Shown one piece after another: positions 1 to 4,867 of a DNA stretch of 5,444 bases. The translations under genes and the position numbers were made by a program. The stretch is from a bacterium (GTDB lineage: Bacteria; SZUA-79; Acidulodesulfobacterales; Acidulodesulfobacteraceae), in NCBI GenBank assembly GCA_021803845.1, contig JAJZLA010000141.1, positions 1 to 5,444 of the forward strand, in the 5' to 3' direction. The first letter of the stretch is position 1; each line of letters begins with the position of its first letter. The notes under the pieces were generated by a model. It was not told where the DNA came from, made no database searches, and saw only the letters and a list, made by a program, of their open reading frames with translations.

Positions 1-852
1 TTCTGTTATTATTTCGTTTATTCCCTTTTTAATATCTTTATAATAAACGAAACAGTTTCCCGACTGTTCGCATAATTGCCCGATAACATATTTTACGGCT
101 TCTTTTATTCTGTTCGGGTCGTCTTTTTTAATGCCTAATTTTTCCGCCATAATATCGGCTTTTTTAAAACCTATGCCTTTTATTTCGGTAAATAGATAAG
201 GATTTTCTTTTGCTACGGCGATAGATTTTTCCTGAAACTGGCTGTATATGGACTTAATTTGATAATCGCTGAACTGATACGGTTTAAAAAACATTATCGC
301 TTTTCTTAATCCGTAGCTTTCTTTCAAGCCTTCTATTATGATTGAAAGTTTTATTTTGCCTATCCCTCCGACTTCCCTTAATCTTTCGGGCTCGCCGTCT
401 ATTATCTCTAACGTTTTTTCCTTGAATTTTTCATAAATTTGATTTGCCAAAACCCTGCCTATGCCTTTAAATATATTTGAAGAAAGATAATCTATTACTG
501 CCGTTTTGCTGTTTGCGAGGGATATTTCGTATTCGCTGAAGTTAAACTGGTATCCGTATTTTTTATGATGGACGAATTCGCCTTTAAGCTTTATTTTTGA
601 ATCCGGTATCGGTTTATCGAATATGCTTCCGGATGCGGTTATAAATCTGCCGGACGAAAAAATATTTAAGATAGTAAAACCGTTTTCCTGATTTTGAAAT
701 ATAATTTTTTTTATTATGCCGTTTATTACGCTAATATCGGCGGTATTTTTAACGCTGCCGGAATTGCTGCCGCCGGCAAAATTTTTGCTGTCGTCCGTGT
801 TGCCGGAAGCGTTACCGTTTTTTGCTTTATCTGCCGTAACCGAATCAGTCAT
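1..852 (-). CDS. recD2: RecD2-type (RecD/TraA family) ATP-dependent DNA helicase, N-terminal part, truncated by window edge
   Basis: The frame is open from an ATG at 852 to base 1, giving 284 residues without a stop. RecD2 proteins are usually around 700-750 residues, so this is the front two-fifths. Residues 1-39 are a polar Gly/Asn/Ser-rich tail, probably disordered. Residues 42-112 match the RecD2 N-terminal OB-like domain, including 'NQENGFTIL' (54-62) and 'HHKKYGYQF' (95-103). Three helix-hairpin-helix-like segments follow: 'FKGIGRVLANQIYEKF' (128-143), 'LREVGGIGKIKLSIIIEGL' (158-176) and 'IKGIGFKKADIMAEKLG' (224-240). The Walker A and later helicase motifs would lie beyond the edge, so ATPase competence cannot be judged. 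RecD2 enzymes are 5'-3' helicases acting in DNA repair outside RecBCD. The start is the first ATG after an in-frame stop at 867-865, and no good Shine-Dalgarno precedes it. arsB ends 75 bases upstream on the same strand, so cotranscription is possible. Confidence 0.9.
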   Translation of the reverse strand, partial: MTDSVTADKAKNGNASGNTDDSKNFAGGSNSGSVKNTADISVINGIIKKIIFQNQENGFTILNIFSSGRFITASGSIFDKPIPDSKIKLKGEFVHHKKYGYQFNFSEYEISLANSKTAVIDYLSSNIFKGIGRVLANQIYEKFKEKTLEIIDGEPERLREVGGIGKIKLSIIIEGLKESYGLRKAIMFFKPYQFSDYQIKSIYSQFQEKSIAVAKENPYLFTEIKGIGFKKADIMAEKLGIKKDDPNRIKEAVKYVIGQLCEQSGNCFVYYKDIKKGINEIITE

Positions 853-927
853 ATGAATTATTAATTATAAATTATTAAATATTAAATAGAGATAGATTTA
901 AAAGGACGGTATAAATTAACGAAAAAA

Positions 928-2235
928 TCAGAATAAAAATAATCTAAGATATAATCCGAGCAGAGTTACAAACAGCACCGGCAGAGTAATAATAAAACCT
1001 ACCTTCATATAATAGCCCCACGTAATTTTAATGCCTTTTCTTTCCAATACGTTAAGCCATAACAGCGTAGCCAGCGAACCTATCGGAGTCAGCTTGGGGC
1101 CTAAATCGCATCCTATTACGTTTGCATATACGGAAGGTTTAAGCATTACGGCCTTTAAGTTCGCCGAATGAATAGCAAGGGAATTTATCATTACGGTCGG
1201 CATATTGTTCATTACCGACGATATAAAAGCCGCAAGATATCCGGTATAAATCGTAAGGGCGAATCCGCCGAAACCGGCAATATACGAAATAGATTTTCCA
1301 AGAAGAAAAGTGAGTCCCGCGTTTTTAAGCCCGAAAACCACAAGATACATTCCGAGAGAAAATACGACTATATTCCACGGAGCGTTTTTGAATACGGTTT
1401 TTAAATTAACTGCAGGGCTTTTAAATCCGAGCAGAACGAACAAAAGGGCAAACGTTACCGCAAAAGCCGAAACCGGCAGATTTAAAAATTCGCTTAAAAA
1501 ATATCCGCCGAGAAGCAGCGCTAAAATCAAAAATGAAAATTTAAACATCGAACGGTCTTTAATGGCTTCTCTTGGGTTTTTCAAGAGATTAACGTCGTAA
1601 CTTTTAGGAATATCTTTCCTGAAATATAAAAACAAAACGATTACCGATATTGCAATCGAAAATATATCCGGCAGATACATATCTATAAAATAGGTAAAAA
1701 AACCTAAATTAAAATAGTCCGCCGAAACAATATTTACCAAATTTGAAATCTTAAAGGGAATACTTGCCGCGTCCGCAATAAATCCTCCCGCCATAATAAA
1801 CGGCAGCATATTTTTTCTCTCGAATTTGAGAGCCTTCATCTTTTCGTAAATTATAGGAGTTATAATCAATGCCGCCCCGTCGTTTGCGAAAAGAGCCGAA
1901 ACTAAAGCCCCGAGCAGAATAACGTAAACAAACATTTTTCTTCCGCTGCCGCCCGCAAGCCTCGCAATATGAAGCGCCGCCCATTCAAAAAATCCTATTT
2001 CGTCCAAAATTATAGAAATTATAATTATGGCGACAAAAGTAAAAGTCGCGTCCCAGACTATATCGAATACTTTTATTACGTCTTTTAAAACTATTACGTT
2101 AAAAATCAGCGCCAGAAGCGCCCCTATGACGGCGCTCCAGCCTATGCCGATATTGTAAGGCTTTTTTATGATAAGAAAAAGCGTAAATAAAAATATTATG
2201 ACCGACGTAACTATTAAATAACCGTAAAAGTGCAT
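928..2235 (-). CDS. arsB: Arsenite efflux transporter ArsB
   Basis: This is a complete 435-residue polytopic inner-membrane protein, close to the usual length of about 430 for ArsB. It exports arsenite or antimonite, driven by the membrane potential alone or as the channel partner of ArsA. From memory it aligns end to end with enterobacterial ArsB. Signatures are 'GIGWSAVIGALLAL' (30-43), 'LDEIGFFEWAALH' (77-89), 'ALFANDGAALIITPI' (114-128), 'SNLVNIVSADYF' (164-175), 'APWNIVVFSLGMYLVVFGL' (285-303), 'MNNMPTV' (342-348) and 'GCDLGPKLTPIGSLATLLWL' (375-394). About a dozen hydrophobic segments are visible. The start is supported by AAGGAG (2252-2247), 11 bases before the ATG. The gene stands alone: its neighbours are a divergent tRNA gene and recD2 downstream, with no ars repressor, reductase or ATPase in the window. 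Regulation probably acts on the dyad at 2286-2336. Confidence 0.95.
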   Translation of the reverse strand: MHFYGYLIVTSVIIFLFTLFLIIKKPYNIGIGWSAVIGALLALIFNVIVLKDVIKVFDIVWDATFTFVAIIIISIILDEIGFFEWAALHIARLAGGSGRKMFVYVILLGALVSALFANDGAALIITPIIYEKMKALKFERKNMLPFIMAGGFIADAASIPFKISNLVNIVSADYFNLGFFTYFIDMYLPDIFSIAISVIVLFLYFRKDIPKSYDVNLLKNPREAIKDRSMFKFSFLILALLLGGYFLSEFLNLPVSAFAVTFALLFVLLGFKSPAVNLKTVFKNAPWNIVVFSLGMYLVVFGLKNAGLTFLLGKSISYIAGFGGFALTIYTGYLAAFISSVMNNMPTVMINSLAIHSANLKAVMLKPSVYANVIGCDLGPKLTPIGSLATLLWLNVLERKGIKITWGYYMKVGFIITLPVLFVTLLGLYLRLFLF

Positions 2236-2285
2236 AAACTCAGAAACTCCTTATATTTATTTTAGCGAAATTAAGTATATTTAAC

Positions 2286-2336
2286 ATAGATAATCGTAAT
2301 AATTATACAATATTTTGCAATATTATGATTATTTAT
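2286..2336. repeat. Imperfect inverted repeat (candidate operator) upstream of arsB
   Basis: The arms 2286-2301 and 2321-2336 pair at 14 of 16 positions around a 19-base centre. The core is TAATCGTAAT (2291-2300) against ATTATGATTA (2322-2331), whose reverse complement is TAATCATAAT. The two non-matching positions are G:T in the plus-strand sense, so they would be C-A mismatches in an arsB transcript. This favours a DNA-level binding site over an RNA hairpin. The dyad encloses the proximal TATAAT box of arsB, which suits a repressor. The TAATCAT half-site resembles A/T-rich dyads bound by ArsR/SmtB-family repressors, but no arsR gene is in view, so the ArsR assignment is an inference. Confidence 0.5.
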
Positions 2337-2350
2337 ATCTATAAATTATA
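2302..2350 (-). promoter_or_regulatory. Candidate arsB promoter region with two -10-like boxes
   Basis: Two perfect TATAAT hexamers read toward arsB, at 2350-2345 and 2307-2302. The distal box has only a poor -35 candidate (TTCTTA, 17-base spacer). The proximal box has no recognisable -35 at 15-18 bases, and it lies just inside the right-hand edge of the left dyad arm. If the proximal box is used, the 5' leader would be about 60 bases. Because the DNA is so A/T rich, TATAAT alone is weak evidence. The choice between the two boxes is open. Confidence 0.35.
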
Positions 2351-2393
2351 GTACAATTTTAAGAATTTAAGAATAAAAATAAAGCAAGTTTTA

Positions 2394-2423
2394 TTGACTT
2401 TTTTTAAATAAAGAGAGTATAAT
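2394..2423 (+). promoter_or_regulatory. Sigma70-type promoter of the tRNA-Pro gene
   Basis: A TTGACT -35 box (2394-2399) is followed after 18 bases by a perfect TATAAT -10 box (2418-2423). Transcription would begin near 2430, giving a leader of about 38 bases before the mature tRNA end at 2468. The match in both hexamers, the spacing and the position in front of a stable RNA gene make this the most convincing promoter in the window. Confidence 0.75.
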
Positions 2424-2467
2424 TAAAAAATAAACCAATCTGTTTACGCAGCATCATTTTTATTTTT

Positions 2468-2544
2468 CGGGACGTGGCGCAGCTCGGTAGCGCACCTGCA
2501 TGGGGTGCAGGGGGTCGCAGGTTCAAATCCTGTCGTCCCGACCA
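2468..2544 (+). tRNA. tRNA-Pro, anticodon GGG
   Basis: The gene folds into a full cloverleaf. The acceptor stem is CGGGACG (2468-2474) with CGTCCCG (2534-2540). The D stem is GCGC (2477-2480 with 2490-2493). The anticodon stem is CCTGC/GCAGG (2495-2499 with 2507-2511), around the loop ATGGGGT with anticodon GGG at 2502-2504. There is a five-base variable loop, and the T arm (2517-2533) has the loop TTCAAAT. The discriminator is A2541, and CCA is encoded at 2542-2544. The C at position 1 and the overall sequence closely match known bacterial tRNA-Pro(GGG), which reads CCC and CCU codons. No intron, integrase gene or duplicated 3' end is seen nearby, so there is no sign that the tRNA is an integration site. 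Confidence 0.98.
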
Positions 2545-2593
2545 TTCATTTAAGCGAAAACATATTAATCAAAGAAATAAAAATTAAGAGTTA

Positions 2594-2610
2594 AAATATT
2601 CGTAATATTT
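2594..2610. terminator. Weak A/T-only hairpin between convergent genes, possible bidirectional terminator
   Basis: AAATATT (2594-2600) pairs perfectly with AATATTT (2604-2610) around a three-base loop, CGT. It lies in the 124-base gap between the tRNA gene and the end of the glycosyltransferase operon, where a shared terminator is expected. On the minus strand it is followed by a T-rich stretch. The stem has no G:C pairs, so it would be a poor intrinsic terminator and may be chance in such A/T-rich DNA. No better hairpin was found in the gap. Confidence 0.25.
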
Positions 2611-2668
2611 ATCATTAGATAATTTATCCACTTAGATATTTCGGAATTAAATTTAAGTCAGCGAGATT

Positions 2669-3538
2669 TTACTCGGAATAGCCGCGGATAATTTCTTGGG
2701 CGGTTAAATCGTATTTATTATGGACTGACTCGACGTTTCCGCTGCTTGCATATTCGTCTATTTTCGCAAATACGGCGGTTTTATAAAAAGCCGCAAAAAT
2801 AGAAAGGTAAAAACCTCTCCAACCGTCCAAGTAACCTTTTCTGCTAATATATTTATTAAAAAAAGTTTTTGCGGCTATAAATAAAACATACGGCTTGCCG
2901 CGGCGCTTTCTAAGAGGCTTATTGTTTTCGTCAAGCTCGTTGACCTGAGCCGCCTCTATAGACGTATAGCGGTTAAGTTTTTCCAGAAAAGATGCAATGC
3001 AGTCGGATTCGAAATGTACTATACCCGTTTTTATATCTTTATAGCTAAGGTCTGTTATTACGGCATCGTCCGCAGGAACCAAAAACCTGTGAATTCTTGG
3101 ACGTATGCTCAGCTTGCTTTTTTTAAAGAAACGCAGCTGGAAATTTTCGGGTCCGTATCCGGTATGCTTAATTAATTCCCCGAATAAATAGTTCAGCCTC
3201 GGCATGCGGACTGCGTCGCATCTGTTTTCTTCGGCTATTTTAATCAAAATTAAACTGAGATCTTTCGGTATCAATTCATCTGCATCGACAAGCAAAACCC
3301 ATTCGTTCTGCGTCCTGTCGAGCGCAAACTGCCTTGCAGGCTCCGAATAGCCTGCTCTTTCAAAATAATATATATTTTTAGTATATTTTTTTGCTATCTC
3401 TACCGTTGCATCGTCGCTGTGCATATCGACTATTACTACGTCGTTTGCCCACTCCACCGTCTTAAGGCATTTTTCGATATTTTTTTCTTCGTTCAGGGTA
3501 TTTATTATTACGGATATTTTGTGTTTTTCTTTTATCAT
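2669..3538 (-). CDS. Family 2 glycosyltransferase, LPS core WaaE-like
   Basis: This is a complete 289-residue GT-A fold enzyme. It should transfer a sugar from a nucleotide-sugar donor to a surface glycan at the cytoplasmic face of the inner membrane. The GT2 nucleotide-binding signatures are 'SVIINTLNEEKNIEKCL' (9-25) and 'VVIVDMHSDDATVEIA' (34-49). 'QNEWVLLVDADE' (77-88) carries the DXD-type metal-binding motif DAD. A 'GYGPENFQLRFFKK' segment (127-140), 'IVHFESD' (173-179) and an aromatic C-terminal stretch, 'RKGYLDGWRGFYLSIFAA' (233-250), resemble the WaaE/KdtX-type subfamily that glycosylates LPS inner core, so membrane association through the C-terminal part is likely. Donor and acceptor cannot be read from the sequence. 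The start is fixed by GGAG (3549-3546), seven bases before the ATG. It lies 21 bases downstream of the GT10 gene in the same operon. RfaF/WaaF-type or Kdo enzymes are not seen nearby. Confidence 0.88.
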   Translation of the reverse strand: MIKEKHKISVIINTLNEEKNIEKCLKTVEWANDVVIVDMHSDDATVEIAKKYTKNIYYFERAGYSEPARQFALDRTQNEWVLLVDADELIPKDLSLILIKIAEENRCDAVRMPRLNYLFGELIKHTGYGPENFQLRFFKKSKLSIRPRIHRFLVPADDAVITDLSYKDIKTGIVHFESDCIASFLEKLNRYTSIEAAQVNELDENNKPLRKRRGKPYVLFIAAKTFFNKYISRKGYLDGWRGFYLSIFAAFYKTAVFAKIDEYASSGNVESVHNKYDLTAQEIIRGYSE

Positions 3539-3559
3539 CTGGGGACTCCAAGTATTATA

Positions 3560-4453
3560 TTAATAAAATATTTTTTTAATATAGCTGAAAATTTGATTTA
3601 ATGAAGGTTTTGCGTAAAGCAGAGGTTTGCCGTAAGCATTTTTCTCGTTTTCAAAAAGAACAGACAGAACTTCAGGGTTAAAATTACTCGGACGCGTTTG
3701 AAAATAACCGACGGGAATACAGCCTGCATGCCAAGCTTCTGGAACTTTTTCTGTTTCATAGCCGTAACCGAGCGAATTTTCGGCGCAAAAACAATATTTA
3801 TATTGTTTTAACAGTTCAAATTTGCTTCCTTCCCATTTTTGTCCGGCAGAACCGTAAATATCGACCGGTTTAATTTTTTTTAAATTTTCTATAACGTTAT
3901 TTCTTGGAAATCTCAAATGTCCCGCCATTACGCAAACGGCGTCTTTCCTGCTGCCGTTATCGCCGCGTAAAGGATTTACAAGTTTTTCTGCAGACAGAGG
4001 TTCGCCGAATCTGGAATAATATTCTTCCGGCATGGAAAATTCTTCGTATTTTATAAAGTTGTACCAGTAGGGAAATCGGCATCCTGCGGGATCGGCTATT
4101 TCCGGCCATGAAGTCAATCTGGGAATATCGTACTTTATCAATAACTGCCCGAACCAATTCCAATATGCGGAATCCAGATTTTCGTGCGAAACTCCTAAAA
4201 TCTTTTTATTCTTAGGTATTCCGAAGAATAAATTGAAATTATTTTTATCGTTATCGTACGATTTTATCCAGCGGTTTAATGTTTTTAATATGGATTTGTG
4301 CTTTGAGAAATTATACAGTAAAACAAGGTCTGCTTCTTTTATGCCGGATATTTTGACTTCTTCGCTTAAAGCCTTTTCTATTATTTTTAGTAACAATAAT
4401 TCGTTTTTGTCTTTAATAATTTTCCAGCAGTTCTTAATATGTACTTTTATCAT
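3560..4453 (-). CDS. Family 10 glycosyltransferase, alpha-1,3-fucosyltransferase-like
   Basis: This is a complete 297-residue protein. The C-terminal half holds the GT10 signature 'YKYCFCAENSLGYGYETEK' (218-236), followed by 'VPEAWHAGCIPVGY' (237-250) and 'NFNPEVLSVLF' (257-267). Helicobacter FutA-type enzymes have the same order of ENS-GYGY-TEK, an Ala/Gly-rich helix and 'DFNP'. Such enzymes transfer fucose from GDP-fucose to GlcNAc in LPS O-chains. The N-terminal half is diverged but has the aromatic 'CRFPYWYNFIKYEEF' (125-139) seen before the GDP-binding domain. The segment after 'IPVGY' reads 'FQTRPS' in place of the usual WG(S/A)-type residues, so donor or acceptor use may differ. There are no signal peptide or membrane segments, so it is probably a peripheral cytoplasmic enzyme. 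No clear Shine-Dalgarno precedes the ATG, but it is the only ATG before residue 141. It is first in a two-gene operon with the GT2 gene. No GDP-fucose synthesis genes (gmd, fcl) are in the window. Confidence 0.85.
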   Translation of the reverse strand: MIKVHIKNCWKIIKDKNELLLLKIIEKALSEEVKISGIKEADLVLLYNFSKHKSILKTLNRWIKSYDNDKNNFNLFFGIPKNKKILGVSHENLDSAYWNWFGQLLIKYDIPRLTSWPEIADPAGCRFPYWYNFIKYEEFSMPEEYYSRFGEPLSAEKLVNPLRGDNGSRKDAVCVMAGHLRFPRNNVIENLKKIKPVDIYGSAGQKWEGSKFELLKQYKYCFCAENSLGYGYETEKVPEAWHAGCIPVGYFQTRPSNFNPEVLSVLFENEKNAYGKPLLYAKPSLNQIFSYIKKIFY

Positions 4454-4492
4454 CTTGCGCCGATTTTAATTTAATTATAAATTTAAATTAAT

Positions 4493-4520
4493 TTTATAAA
4501 CATTATATAATGGTTGTAAA
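4493..4520 (-). promoter_or_regulatory. Candidate promoter of the glycosyltransferase operon
   Basis: Reading leftward, TTTACA (4520-4515) is followed after 16 bases by TATAAA (4498-4493), each one mismatch from the sigma70 consensus. Transcription would start near 4486, about 33 bases before the GT10 start codon. The perfect palindrome CATTATATAATG (4501-4512) sits inside the spacer and also offers an alternative TATAAT (4507-4502), for which no good -35 is found. Base composition makes such matches common, so confidence is moderate to low. Confidence 0.4.
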
Positions 4521-4577
4521 GCTGTTTTTTGTTTAAGATTAAAAATGAGAAAGATTTATAAATTTCATTTTTAAATT

Positions 4578-4668
4578 ATAGACCCTTTTTAAGTGAAAAT
4601 AAACTTAAAAAATAATAATGTCAAGGCAAAGTAGAAATGTCCGCTTAAAAAATAATAATCGGCTCTAT
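4578..4668. repeat. Repeat cluster: direct repeats, a stem-loop and imperfect inverted ends
   Basis: The 16-base sequence CTTAAAAAATAATAAT occurs perfectly at 4604-4619 and 4644-4659, a 40-base period. TTTTTAAGT (4586-4594) pairs perfectly with ACTTAAAAA (4603-4611) around an eight-base loop and overlaps the first direct copy. ATAGACCC (4578-4585) and GGCTCTAT (4661-4668) are inverted at seven of eight positions and bound the block. ATGTC occurs at 4618-4622 and 4637-4641, 19 bases apart. The combination is suggestive of the end, or collapsed remnant, of a small mobile element, but no transposase fragment is present. Part of the similarity may come from low-complexity A/T sequence. Confidence 0.4.
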
Positions 4669-4773
4669 CTAAAATTTAACAAAATTAAAAATTAATTTTT
4701 AATAAACTTACAATAAAATACCTTTATTATTTTAAATATATGTTGTAAAATTTAATATAAATATATAAAAAAT

Positions 4774-4803
4774 TAATTATGGGAAAAAAATACGCCATAA
4801 TTA
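4774..4803 (+). promoter_or_regulatory. Stem-loop or dyad in the leader of the chemotaxis-type gene
   Basis: TAATTATGG (4774-4782) pairs perfectly with CCATAATTA (4795-4803) around a 12-base loop. It lies about 65 bases before the start codon of the downstream gene. The sequence after it (4801-4815) is T-rich but interrupted by A, so a weak attenuator, an mRNA-stability element or a protein-binding dyad are all possible. Two G:C pairs near the loop give it slightly more weight than the A/T-only repeats nearby. Confidence 0.35.
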
Positions 4804-4867
4804 TTTTATTTTATAACAGCATAACAAAATCAAAATCAAAAAGCGCGGCGTGAAGGGAGGTAAATTT

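Larger units (their letters stand above)
4454..4867. other. Divergent A/T-rich intergenic region with several short repeats
   Basis: This 414-base spacer lies between the leftward glycosyltransferase operon and the rightward chemotaxis-type gene. It has no convincing long coding frame. It contains a candidate leftward promoter (4493-4520) with the 12-base palindrome CATTATATAATG (4501-4512) in its spacer. It also holds a repeat cluster (4578-4668), a stem-loop (4774-4803) and a possible 24-codon leader frame (4779-4853). The rightward promoter is uncertain: TTGTAA (4743-4748) with TATAAA (4764-4769) has only a 15-base spacer. No sigma28 (TAAA-N15-GCCGATAA) or sigma54 pattern was seen. No tRNA or known riboswitch core was recognised. 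Confidence 0.7.

Noticed and set aside
853..927. Terminator between arsB and recD2
   Set aside because: The 75 bases are nearly pure A/T with no stem containing G:C pairs followed by a T run.
1168..1600. Overlapping plus-strand frames of 78 and 96 codons
   Set aside because: They are antisense to arsB, whose protein matches its family end to end. Their compositions look unnatural, and neither has a convincing ribosome binding site.
1751..1984. Minus-strand frame of 77 codons inside arsB
   Set aside because: It is an alternate reading frame of arsB with an Arg/Tyr/Cys-rich composition and no recognisable family.
2468..2668. tRNA-Pro 3' end as an integration site for a genomic island
   Set aside because: No integrase gene and no duplicated copy of the tRNA 3' end were found downstream in the window.
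2662..2675. CGAG/CTCG mini-hairpin over the GT2 stop codon
   Set aside because: It has only four base pairs and is not followed by a T run on either strand, so it is not a credible terminator.
3957..4163. Minus-strand frame of 68 codons inside the GT10 gene
   Set aside because: It is an out-of-frame shadow of the GT10 coding sequence.
4233..4469. Plus-strand frame of 78 codons antisense to the start of the GT10 gene
   Set aside because: Its hydrophobic look comes from the complement of Lys/Asn-rich codons. There is no Shine-Dalgarno or family match.
4454..4867. CRISPR array or known riboswitch in the divergent spacer
   Set aside because: There are only two copies of a low-complexity direct repeat, with no regular spacers. 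No conserved core of a cyclic-di-GMP or other familiar riboswitch is visible.
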